The notes beneath the pieces are model-generated. The model saw nothing but the letters and a program-made list of their open reading frames with translations, was not told the DNA's origin and did no database searches. Shown piece by piece: positions 29,787-37,918 of a stretch of 64,000 nt of DNA. The stretch covers positions 1 through 64,000 of the forward strand of contig JAKVAY010000002.1 in assembly GCA_022447185.1 (NCBI GenBank), given 5' to 3'. Position 1 is the stretch's first letter; each line of letters begins with the position of its first letter. A program made the translations under genes and the position numbers. The stretch comes from Fuerstiella sp. (GTDB lineage: Bacteria; Planctomycetota; Planctomycetia; Planctomycetales; Planctomycetaceae).

Positions 29787-30161
29787 ATGAATCATTTTCA
29801 AACGGTTGCCAAAGTTGGTGAGATACCGCCCGGTCAGGGCCGATGTTTCCCTGTTCACGGTACGATGGTTGGTGTGTTCAATGAGAACAATCGTTACTTT
29901 GCAATCAATGATTTTTGTCCTCATATGGGCGCTTCGCTCTCTGATGGCCACGTTGATGACGGAATCGTCATGTGTCCCTGGCATGCTTGGCGGTTCCGGT
30001 TGAGCGACGGTGCCTGGTTGGATAACCCGAAGAGTGGAATCTGTACACCGACGTACGATGTCAGGATCGAAGATGGTGACATTCAGGTGAATGTCCCGCC
30101 ACCGGACGATGATGCTGACACCGACAACGCTGCTTCTGTTCCATCGTCTGAACCATCATGA
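29787..30161 (+). CDS. Rieske [2Fe-2S] ferredoxin-type protein
   Basis: This 124-residue soluble Rieske protein has cluster ligands CPHMGA (Cys44, His46) and CPWHAW (Cys63, His66). The set resembles the NirD-type small subunit or the ferredoxin of multicomponent oxygenases. The first residues (MNHFQTVAKVGEIPPGQG) fit the family start. It ends in an acidic tail (PPPDDDADTDNA). Its TGA overlaps the ATG of the following DegT aminotransferase (ATGA), so the two are translationally coupled. There is no oxygenase or nitrite reductase gene nearby, so the electron acceptor is unknown. Confidence 0.92.
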   Translation: MNHFQTVAKVGEIPPGQGRCFPVHGTMVGVFNENNRYFAINDFCPHMGASLSDGHVDDGIVMCPWHAWRFRLSDGAWLDNPKSGICTPTYDVRIEDGDIQVNVPPPDDDADTDNAASVPSSEPS

Positions 30162-31249
30162 ATGTTCCTGCGGATGATTCCTTTGGTCCCTGGCCCTGGC
30201 CGACACCGGATAGTGACGTACGGATCGCGATTGAACAATTGCTGGCTGACGGCAGTTGGGGACGATACCACGGTCCGCACTGCATGGCACTTTGTGACAA
30301 ACTTGCCAGATATTTTGCTGTTGACCATGTTCATCTGTGCAGCAGTGGTACGTCCGCTGTCGAGTTAGCGCTCCGCGGCTCAAATGTTCGATCCGGCGAT
30401 GAGGTGATTCTGGCCGCCTACGACTACAAAGCAAACTTTGTCAATGTGTTAACGGTCGGTGCCAGGCCGGTGTTGGTCGACACATTGCCCGAGCGACCTG
30501 TGTTAAACCCGGATCTGCTGGACGCAGCGTTATCGTCCTCGACCAAAGCAATCATTTGCTCTCACCTTCATGGCTGCTTGGCACCCATCGAACAACTAGC
30601 TGAATTTGCCGCTAAACATCATCTGGTTCTCATTGAAGACGCCTGCCAGGTACCAGGTGCCCGCATCGACCGTCGTCGATGCGGCTCGATCGGACACGTG
30701 GGCGTACTGAGCTTTGGTGGCAGTAAATTGCTCACAGCCGGACGTGGTGGTGCCGTATTAACCTGTGATGCCCAACTGGCTCAGCGCATCCGGCTGTATA
30801 CAGAACGGGGCAACGATGCATATCCTTTGTCTGAAATGCAGGCCGCTGTGCTGTTGCCACAGATTAAAAAACTGGATGAAAACAACCGGATTCGGCGACA
30901 GACTGTGAGGCGACTACGAAACATCCTGACCACCGATTCCTCAATCAGAATCATTTGGGACGACTCTCTGGACGATGAATCAGCGTACTACAAAGTCGCA
31001 TGGCTCACAGACTGTGCAACTTCTACAGACCGTGACGCCATTGCCAAACGTCTCCGATCGTTCGGACTACCTTTTGACCCCGCTTTTCCGGCTCTTCATC
31101 TCATACATGCCAAAAGTCGTTTTCGGGCCATTGGTGAACTTCGAAACGCTGCCGCACTGCACGCTCAACTTCTGACACTGCATCATCCGTTCCTGTTAGC
31201 TGCAGCCAACGAAGTCGACCGTGCCGCAAAACTGCTGGACGGGATTTGA
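30158..31249 (+). CDS. DegT/DnrJ/EryC1 (ArnB)-family PLP aminotransferase
   Basis: The 363-residue fold-type I PLP enzyme has the cofactor segment CSSGTSAVELAL (about 61-72), the Asp-bearing IEDACQVPGA (about 159-168) and the Schiff-base lysine in SFGGSKLLTAGRGG (Lys about 190). Family members transaminate nucleotide-linked keto-sugars or, in some cases, cyclic keto-polyols, usually for cell-surface sugars or antibiotics. Its start overlaps the upstream Rieske gene by four bases (ATGA), an unusual pairing that suggests a joint oxidation/amination step. No other nucleotide-sugar genes are adjacent. Confidence 0.9.
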   Translation: MNVPADDSFGPWPWPTPDSDVRIAIEQLLADGSWGRYHGPHCMALCDKLARYFAVDHVHLCSSGTSAVELALRGSNVRSGDEVILAAYDYKANFVNVLTVGARPVLVDTLPERPVLNPDLLDAALSSSTKAIICSHLHGCLAPIEQLAEFAAKHHLVLIEDACQVPGARIDRRRCGSIGHVGVLSFGGSKLLTAGRGGAVLTCDAQLAQRIRLYTERGNDAYPLSEMQAAVLLPQIKKLDENNRIRRQTVRRLRNILTTDSSIRIIWDDSLDDESAYYKVAWLTDCATSTDRDAIAKRLRSFGLPFDPAFPALHLIHAKSRFRAIGELRNAAALHAQLLTLHHPFLLAAANEVDRAAKLLDGI

Positions 31250-31274
31250 AATGCAGCAGGTTCAACTTTCCACC

Positions 31275-32882
31275 TTACAGTGATCGCTTCACCAGTATGA
31301 ACAGTATCGGCGAGGTTGACTTGGACTGATGGCTGTCTATGCGTTCTACCAGGCAGTTGCTTTGTTTCTGCAGCCATCGTTCCAGTGTTTCTGCTTCTTC
31401 CAGTCCTCCTTCATGCCCGCGATACGCCAGTACTGTGATTATCCCTCCTGGCTTAAGAAGCCGCAGTGTCTGCTCCAGAGCTGCAATTGTACTCTCTGCC
31501 TGCGTTACAATCGAATGATCACCTCTTGGCAGATACCCAAGGTTGAACATGGCAGCGGTGACTGATGTCGGCACATGTTGATTAATCTCCGCATGACTGA
31601 ACAGTAGCAGTTTAACATTCGTCCGATTTGCTGCTTCCAGTCGCTTTTCAGTCGTCTGTATGGCCTGTTGCTGTATATCGAATCCGTAAACAAGTCCGGT
31701 GGGACCCACCTGAGCAGACAGAAAACAAGTGTCAAATCCATTTCCTGCGGTCCCATCGATCACGACGTCCCCGTGCCTCACTACCCTTGCGATCCGAGTC
31801 TGAGCGACTTGTGTCAATGGTTCTTTCGATCTCTCCGAAAGCAACCGCTGCGGTGTGATTCGGGGGGAGAGCTTCTCTCGTTCGCCTGTCAAAAATTCCA
31901 CAAGCTGTTGCGCCAATCTGGGCGCTGTTAATACTCCCCGAGATCCAAGACCGTTGAAGATATGCAATGGATTGTGGACTGCATGTCGGCCAATCACCGG
32001 GCAGTAATCTTTCATCGTTGGACGTACTGCAGCTGTGTGTCGGTTGACTCTAATGTTGCCGTCGATAAACCGACTCATTGACTTAAGGATCTGTCGACGT
32101 CCTTCTGCTGTCGGTGCCTTATCCACAAAATTCCAGTCGTATGTGGATCCTGCGGTGACACTTCCATCCGGTTCCGGTACCAGCCATACGGAGTGATGCA
32201 CCACGTCCTGCATGACATAGTCATCCAGCTGGACATTGATTATGTCACCTCGAGACGCGTTATTTGGTATTCCTTCAAACCATGGATTTTCTGTCACTCC
32301 CTGGCAGAAAATGATTCGCTTGGCTGTTAAACCAAGTTTAGGTGCTTCGATATGGTCCGACATCAACAACAATCCATCGGGTATTTCCAGATCCAACTGG
32401 AACCATTGACCTCGTGCACTGAAATAGTCGACTGATGTCTGAAGATATCGTTGCACATCCAGTCGTCCAGCCGGCTGCATGATGCAACCAGTGTACAATC
32501 GTCTGTTTGATTGCAGCTTTCCCGACCATGACTTGAGTGACCCACCTGCTGGTGATGCTCGCCGCTCCTGGAAAGTTGATTCTTCCGAGCGATTGACAAA
32601 AACACGTACCATTGGTCGTTCGGTAAACAATCTCTGCTTTAGACGATTTTCGATTGACCGATAGAATCTGACTGCTGCGTACCAGTACTTTTCGTAGTCG
32701 TCGCTCTGTGTCATTCGACGACCAGTCCATGGTGTAACCAGCCCGGCAGAAATTCTGGATGCTGTTGCTGATTCTCCCCGGTCGACCAGCACAACACTCT
32801 GGCCAGCCTCCAGCAGGATCCAGGCCAAAGTCGTTCCTGCCAGGCCCTGACCCACAATGAGATTATCTGTGTAATGATTCAT
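31275..32882 (-). CDS. fusion of an MnmC1-like FAD oxidase and an MnmM/YtqB-like SAM methyltransferase
   Basis: This is a 535-residue two-domain protein. The N-terminal DAO-type FAD oxidase (about residues 1-335) has GQGLAG (11-16), SRISAGLVTP (42-51), GSTYDW (245-250) and AVRPTMKDYCPVIG (285-298). GLGSRGVLTAP (311-321) closely matches the GLGSRG...AP end of the MnmC oxidase domain. The C-terminal methyltransferase (about 355-535) has DGTAGNGFDTCFL (376-388), FDIQQQAI (401-408), FNLGYLPRGD (446-455) and LKPGGI, the pattern of B. subtilis MnmM (YtqB). It would convert cmnm5U34 to nm5U34 and then to mnm5U34 in tRNA, an inferred role. A frame extension of 24 codons upstream of this ATG does not resemble the family start. 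Confidence 0.85.
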   Translation of the reverse strand: MNHYTDNLIVGQGLAGTTLAWILLEAGQSVVLVDRGESATASRISAGLVTPWTGRRMTQSDDYEKYWYAAVRFYRSIENRLKQRLFTERPMVRVFVNRSEESTFQERRASPAGGSLKSWSGKLQSNRRLYTGCIMQPAGRLDVQRYLQTSVDYFSARGQWFQLDLEIPDGLLLMSDHIEAPKLGLTAKRIIFCQGVTENPWFEGIPNNASRGDIINVQLDDYVMQDVVHHSVWLVPEPDGSVTAGSTYDWNFVDKAPTAEGRRQILKSMSRFIDGNIRVNRHTAAVRPTMKDYCPVIGRHAVHNPLHIFNGLGSRGVLTAPRLAQQLVEFLTGEREKLSPRITPQRLLSERSKEPLTQVAQTRIARVVRHGDVVIDGTAGNGFDTCFLSAQVGPTGLVYGFDIQQQAIQTTEKRLEAANRTNVKLLLFSHAEINQHVPTSVTAAMFNLGYLPRGDHSIVTQAESTIAALEQTLRLLKPGGIITVLAYRGHEGGLEEAETLERWLQKQSNCLVERIDSHQSKSTSPILFILVKRSL

Positions 32883-33024
32883 CTTATTGGAATGACGGTG
32901 CCACCTGTACAGAATAATCTTTTCGTGTGCGGTCAAGGAGCTGCCAGACAACACTTGCCGTCTGCCGTTCTCTCAGCGTATCGTGTAGACCGTTTCGTAC
33001 TGCCTGCCTGACCGGACACCCGCC

Positions 33025-34332
33025 ATGACATTGCTCAACCGCCGAGACTTCATTCGTGCTTCTGCTTCTATAAGCGCTGGCGTTTACAGTTCCTGCTCTG
33101 CCGTCGCCCGACACAGTTCTTCGGTTCTGGACAAATTGAACATTGCGTGTATCGGCACCGCCAATCGTGCGGTAGCTGATATTCAAGGCGTTATGTCTCA
33201 AAATATTGTTGCGCTTTGCGATATCGATGGCGAGTTCCTGGCCGCGTCTCAAAAAATGATCCAAGAGAATAACGGGGCTACCCCAGCCGGTTTCGCTGAT
33301 TACAGAGAGATGATTGACCAGATGGGAGACAAATTCGATGCAGTGGTGGTGGCAACTCCTGATCATCACCACGCTCCGGCAACAATTCGGGCAATTAAAG
33401 CTGGGAAACATGTTTACTGCGAAAAACCACTTACACACACGGTTCAGGAAGCTCGTATCATCGCCGAAGCTGCTGAAAAGGCCGGCGTTGCGACTCAAAT
33501 GGGTACGCAAATCCATGCCATGGACAACTACAGACGGGTGGTCGAAATTATCCAGAGCGGGGCTATTGGTGATGTGCACCAGGTACACGTTTGGGTTGGT
33601 AAAACGTGGGGTGGCGGCGAACGGCCAAAACAAGCCGATCCTGTACCCAAACACGTAAACTGGGAATTGTGGCTCGGACCAGCACCAACCCGGCTTTTCA
33701 AAAAGGGCCTATACCATCCTGGTCAATGGCGGCGCTGGTGGGATTTCGGCAGCGGAACACTTGGTGATATGGCGTGTCACTACATGGATTTGCCGTTCTG
33801 GGCGTTGAATCTCACTCACCCAACCTATTGTCGTGCTGAGGGCCCTGAACAGCATCCCGATTCCTGTCCGCTAGGCCTGACTGTTTATTACAAGTTTCCC
33901 GCCACGAACAAAAACCCGGCTCTTGAATTGACTTGGTATGATGGAAACATGATCCCAAAAGAAATTCACGGTCGGCGTGTCAAAGCAAATGGTGTTATGT
34001 TTGTAGGTGCTGATGGAATGATGTTTGCGGATTACAAATCCTACAGATTGTTCCCACAGGACAAATATGTCGATTTTGTACCACCAGCGAAATCAATTCC
34101 GGATTCGATTGGGCATCACAACGAATGGATTCAGGCATGTATGAACGGAACACCTACCACCTGTAATTTTACGTACTCGGGTGCACTAACAGAAGCTGTA
34201 CAGCTCGGAAATGTGGCATACAGAACTGGTGTTGCGCTGGAATGGGATGCAAAAAATCTTAGGGCAAACAATACAGATTTGACTGCAGAATTTGTTTCGA
34301 AAGATCATACATCGGGTTGGGAAGTGTCATAG
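33025..34332 (+). CDS. Gfo/Idh/MocA-family oxidoreductase with Tat-like signal
   Basis: This 435-residue protein begins with a twin-arginine-type signal (NRRDFIRASASISAG), so it is probably exported folded with its cofactor. The Rossmann domain includes LNIACIGTANRA (about residues 38-49) and the catalytic-site lysine motif YCEKPLTH. It is followed by the alpha/beta dehydrogenase domain with FGSGTLGDMACHYMDLPFW. The protein ends in SGWEVS, as in the protein at 57164-58513 (GWEI), and both share the CHxxDxPFWAL segment, so they are the same subfamily. Members oxidise or reduce sugars or other polyols with NAD(P); the substrate is unknown. It is divergent from the fused Mnm-like gene. Confidence 0.9.
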   Translation: MTLLNRRDFIRASASISAGVYSSCSAVARHSSSVLDKLNIACIGTANRAVADIQGVMSQNIVALCDIDGEFLAASQKMIQENNGATPAGFADYREMIDQMGDKFDAVVVATPDHHHAPATIRAIKAGKHVYCEKPLTHTVQEARIIAEAAEKAGVATQMGTQIHAMDNYRRVVEIIQSGAIGDVHQVHVWVGKTWGGGERPKQADPVPKHVNWELWLGPAPTRLFKKGLYHPGQWRRWWDFGSGTLGDMACHYMDLPFWALNLTHPTYCRAEGPEQHPDSCPLGLTVYYKFPATNKNPALELTWYDGNMIPKEIHGRRVKANGVMFVGADGMMFADYKSYRLFPQDKYVDFVPPAKSIPDSIGHHNEWIQACMNGTPTTCNFTYSGALTEAVQLGNVAYRTGVALEWDAKNLRANNTDLTAEFVSKDHTSGWEVS

Positions 34333-34678
34333 TGACCGCAAATTAATTGTTGTTGTTTCAGGAAAGCAGAAATAGAAATAAATAAGAGTATTAATAGTGA
34401 TATAGCAGAGAGAAAATGTTGATAACTGATTAATAAAAAATCAGAAAAGCCTTTAAAATCCTTTAATACAGTAAAAGAACTTGTGTTGATAACCTGTTGC
34501 CAACGCGCTGAGCAACTCCTGATGAACCGGTCTGTTCAACAAATCTAAAAGTCTTATGGTTACCAAGAGGCATTGCGCTGGTTGAAAAACCAAGTTTTTT
34601 AAGCAAAACAAACCATTGGTAATACAACGCTTTATCAACAAAACAGTTGATAACGAAAACAAAAGACCACGGGGGATT
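34333..34678. other. AT-rich intergenic region with four TTATCAACA-like 9-mers
   Basis: This 345-base stretch is conspicuously richer in A and T than its surroundings. It contains TTATCAACA at 34417-34425 (minus), 34484-34492 (minus) and 34632-34640 (plus), and TTATCAACT at 34645-34653 (minus). The last two form a perfect 8-bp inverted repeat with a six-base spacer. The 9-mer resembles a DnaA box (TTATCCACA) with one change. No credible gene is seen; a minus-strand frame at 34453-34662 has low-complexity composition. It may be a replication-related or regulatory site, or only an AT-rich spacer. Confidence 0.4.
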
Positions 34679-35779
34679 TCAGTGGGCGAGATACTTCAAC
34701 TGAATCTCTGTTTCAGGCAGGCTTTTTTGTAAATCAGTGACACCAGCAGCTGAGACGCTTGTTCGTGTGACCTTGAGATCTCTTAAGCTGGTCAATCCAG
34801 AGAGATATGCAAGTCCGGAGTCGGATACCTGTGTCGACCCGAGATGTAGAAATGATATTTTTGTCATATTCACGAGCGCCTGTAATCCGTCGTCAGACAA
34901 TCTTGTGTTGTCCAGATTCAGCCATTTCATATTTATAAGCGGTTTCAGATGCCGCACGCCGGCATCGCTGACAGGGACACGCCACAAATTCAGTTTCTGC
35001 AGACGGGTCAGACCACTGAGGTGCAGCATTCCATCATCAGAAAGCAGAGAAATTTCGCTCAGATCTAATTCGACCAGGTGATCGAGTCCAGCGAGATGTT
35101 TTAGACCGGAGTTTGAAATCTGATTTTTTGATAGCCGCAGTTTGCGAAGATTTTGGAATTTCGCCAGTAAAACCAGAGCATCGTCGTCGATTGTTGTTTC
35201 AGCCAGATAGAGCTCTTCAAGTTGTACCAGTGGTAGTAGCCGTTCGATACCAGTATTGGTGATCCAGAGTTTGTCGAGTGACAGAACTTTTAGGTTCTCA
35301 AGTCCGGCAATGGCATCCATGCCATCATCGTCAATGAAAGTCCTGCTGTTGCTGCCCGACAGGCGGAGTGCTTTGAGCGAAGAAATTCCGGTGAGCTGAG
35401 TCAGGCCCTTGTTGGAAACAGGACAGCCGCGCAGGTCCAGGTTCACAAGTGGCCAGTTGACATCATTGAAAACCTCAAGCCCCGCATCGGTAATTTCCAG
35501 ATCATTCAGCAGCAAAACTCGGACATGTTGGAGTGAAGCGATGGCTTTGAGAGTTTCATCAGTTGCTTTGGTTTCCCTCAGGTTCACTTCAATAACCAGG
35601 CCATCGGCATTCTTCGTTGTGCTCGCGCCAATTTGCGAAAGGGCGTCTATCGCTGCAGAGTCATCTTTTTCGAGTGTTTCGTTAACTGGTTTTGGTGCCT
35701 GCACGTGTTCAAGCGGTTTCTCCTCCGATGAACAGCCAAACGAGACGACACATACCAGTAAGCCGTAAAAGAATTTCAT
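34679..35779 (-). CDS. leucine-rich-repeat lipoprotein
   Basis: The 366-residue protein begins with a short hydrophobic signal and a cysteine at residue 16 (VVSFGCSS), which suggests lipid attachment although the lipobox is imperfect. From about residue 60 to the end there are about a dozen repeats of roughly 24 residues of the LxxLxLxxTxIxDxGLxxL type (for example LVNLDLRGCPVSNKGL and LKWLNLDNTRLSDDGL-like). This is the cysteine-containing/RNI-like LRR class common in planctomycetes. It is probably a periplasmic or outer-membrane interaction protein. Confidence 0.87.
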   Translation of the reverse strand: MKFFYGLLVCVVSFGCSSEEKPLEHVQAPKPVNETLEKDDSAAIDALSQIGASTTKNADGLVIEVNLRETKATDETLKAIASLQHVRVLLLNDLEITDAGLEVFNDVNWPLVNLDLRGCPVSNKGLTQLTGISSLKALRLSGSNSRTFIDDDGMDAIAGLENLKVLSLDKLWITNTGIERLLPLVQLEELYLAETTIDDDALVLLAKFQNLRKLRLSKNQISNSGLKHLAGLDHLVELDLSEISLLSDDGMLHLSGLTRLQKLNLWRVPVSDAGVRHLKPLINMKWLNLDNTRLSDDGLQALVNMTKISFLHLGSTQVSDSGLAYLSGLTSLRDLKVTRTSVSAAGVTDLQKSLPETEIQLKYLAH

Positions 35780-35875
35780 GACAAAAGCCGTCAGGGTACA
35801 TGAACCAGTGATAGATAGCCGTCCAATGATATGGTATTCCGCTCCGTCCTTCAGCGCACCAGAGAATCAGCACCG

Positions 35876-37492
35876 ATGAAGTATGACACAATCATCATCG
35901 GAGGTGGCCACAACGGGCTCGTGTGTGCCGCATATTTGGCGCGATCCGGCAAAAGTGTGCTGGTACTGGAGCGCCGGTCAATACTGGGCGGGGCATGTGT
36001 GACTGAGGAGTTGTGGCCTGGCTACAAAGTATCCACAGCAGCCTATGTCGTCAGTCTGCTTCTTCCGGAGATTGAGCGGGAGCTTGAGCTGAACAAATAT
36101 GGCTACGAAGTGCTGACGAGAACGCCGTCATCGTTCACGCCGTTTGATGACGGGCGAGCACTCATTCTGGGAGCGGATGATGCAGCAAACCAGACAGAGA
36201 TTTCAAAGTTCTCGACGAAAGATGCAGAAGTATGGCCTGATTATGAATCCCTGCTGAGGAACGTTGCTGAGAAACTGGAACCAATTCTGAGCAGCACACC
36301 ACCGGATTTGCTGCCATTGCCAAAGACCTGGCGCCGTCGCTCAGTAAGGAAAACAGTGGGTGACACCCGGAAAATGGTCCGTTTGTACAAAGCAATCGAA
36401 TCACTTGGAGAGCAAATGCCCGAAGCGATCGAATTGTTGACCGGAGCTGCTCGTCCAATCCTCGACCGATGGTTTGAATCGGAAGAACTCAAAGGGACAC
36501 TCGCAACAGATGCCATTATTGGCAATTTCCAGTCTGTATCGGCACCAGGGACAGCTTATGTGCTGCTTCACCATGTCATGGGAGCTGCCGGCGGTGCCCG
36601 CGGCGTATGGGGATATGTAAAAGGTGGTATGGGGTGTTTGTCAGAAGCCATCGCATCGGCAGGACGAAACAACGGGGTCGAGATACGCACAGATGCAGCA
36701 GTCAGCAATATTCTGGTAGACGGCAACCGGGTTCGTGGTGTCCAGTTAGAAGACGGGTCAAAGTTTGAAGCCAGGAATGTGGCGTCAGGAATAGATGCCC
36801 GGCACACATTTAGTCGACTACTGGCCCATAATGTACTTCCAGCAGCATTTCAGGCGGCTGTAAAACGAATCGACTACGGCAGTGCGAGTATGAAAATCAA
36901 TCTTGCGCTCAATCAACTTCCCAATTTTACCGCAATGCCGGGCAACAAAGAGCCGGGACCTCAGCATCGAGGCACTATTCATATCAATGCTCACATGCAG
37001 GACCTGGAGCAGGGCTGGTTTGAAGCTCAGCAGGGATATCTGTCAACAAAACCAATCGTGGAAATGACGATTCCCAGCGCGGTGGATCCCTCGATCGCTC
37101 CATCGGGACATCATGTTGCCTCACTTTTCGTTCAGTTCGCACCTTACCAACTGGCAAATGGTACTTGGGAGGACCATCGAGAATCCTTCGCCGACCGATG
37201 CATCTCGGAAATTGCGAGGTTTGCACCGAGTTTTGAGTCAGCGGTCGAGCACCGACAGATCCTGACTCCAATCGATCTGGAACAGGTGTACGGACTCACA
37301 GGAGGTAATATTTTTCAGGGTAGCATGTCACTTCACCAGCTTTTTAGCATGAGACCAGTCCCCGGCTGGAGTGACTACCGCACGCCAGTAGAAGGTCTGT
37401 ACCTCTGCGGGAGTGCAGCTCATCCTGGCGGTGGTGTCATGGGAGCCAGTGGAAGGAATGCAGCCCAAGCGATAATGCAGGACGGCAAATAA
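35876..37492 (+). CDS. PYROXD2-like FAD-dependent oxidoreductase (phytoene-desaturase superfamily)
   Basis: The 538-residue flavoprotein starts with the dinucleotide-binding motif YDTIIIGGGHNGL (GGGHNG about residues 9-14) followed by LERRSILGGACVTEE. It ends in the FAD-binding GLYLCGSAAHPGGGVMGASGRNAA. This C-terminal signature and the central GYVKGGMGCLSEAI place it with PYROXD2 and carotenoid-desaturase-like enzymes rather than true phytoene desaturases. No carotenoid genes are adjacent. The frame is open 15 codons upstream, but the chosen ATG starts the conserved beta-strand. The substrate is unknown. Confidence 0.88.
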   Translation: MKYDTIIIGGGHNGLVCAAYLARSGKSVLVLERRSILGGACVTEELWPGYKVSTAAYVVSLLLPEIERELELNKYGYEVLTRTPSSFTPFDDGRALILGADDAANQTEISKFSTKDAEVWPDYESLLRNVAEKLEPILSSTPPDLLPLPKTWRRRSVRKTVGDTRKMVRLYKAIESLGEQMPEAIELLTGAARPILDRWFESEELKGTLATDAIIGNFQSVSAPGTAYVLLHHVMGAAGGARGVWGYVKGGMGCLSEAIASAGRNNGVEIRTDAAVSNILVDGNRVRGVQLEDGSKFEARNVASGIDARHTFSRLLAHNVLPAAFQAAVKRIDYGSASMKINLALNQLPNFTAMPGNKEPGPQHRGTIHINAHMQDLEQGWFEAQQGYLSTKPIVEMTIPSAVDPSIAPSGHHVASLFVQFAPYQLANGTWEDHRESFADRCISEIARFAPSFESAVEHRQILTPIDLEQVYGLTGGNIFQGSMSLHQLFSMRPVPGWSDYRTPVEGLYLCGSAAHPGGGVMGASGRNAAQAIMQDGK

Positions 37493-37918
37493 GCTCTCGA
37501 GCGTTTTTGCTACCATGAATGAAATACCCACGGAACGAAGTTGACATCAGATTTTCGGTGAACAGTCGCCAGACTGTAAAAAAGGAAGGCTTTCTTGAGA
37601 AATCTGGCCAAACCTGCTTGGTGCGTGGAATCTTGGAACACTCCAAATCAGGTTTGACACTTGGGTTATGATCAAATTTTGGACATTGGAATCGTTTGTT
37701 TTGTCACGACTCCTTCGAAAATGGGGGCTTGAGACCACCAAACATTCGCCCAGACCTACCCGCAGCTAACCTGAATGGTCCAGAGATGGCCTCTTCTCCT
37801 TCTCCCGTCGAAAAAAATCATGAATCCTTGATTCCAAGCTTAATTTGAACAGTTCCAATGCAGATAATGCTCGGTTTCCCGAATTCGAACCATAACCGTG
37901 ACCAGGTCCCCGCAGACG
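37493..37918. other. intergenic region upstream of argF
   Basis: About 425 bases without a credible gene. It is expected to hold the argF promoter, but I could not place a -35/-10 pair at acceptable spacing, nor an ArgR-like operator. An in-frame GTG at 37898 is an alternative argF start. Confidence 0.4.

Noticed and set aside
37654-37672. TTGACA followed by TATGAT upstream of argF
   Set aside because: The spacing between the two hexamers is only seven bases, too short for a sigma-70-type promoter.
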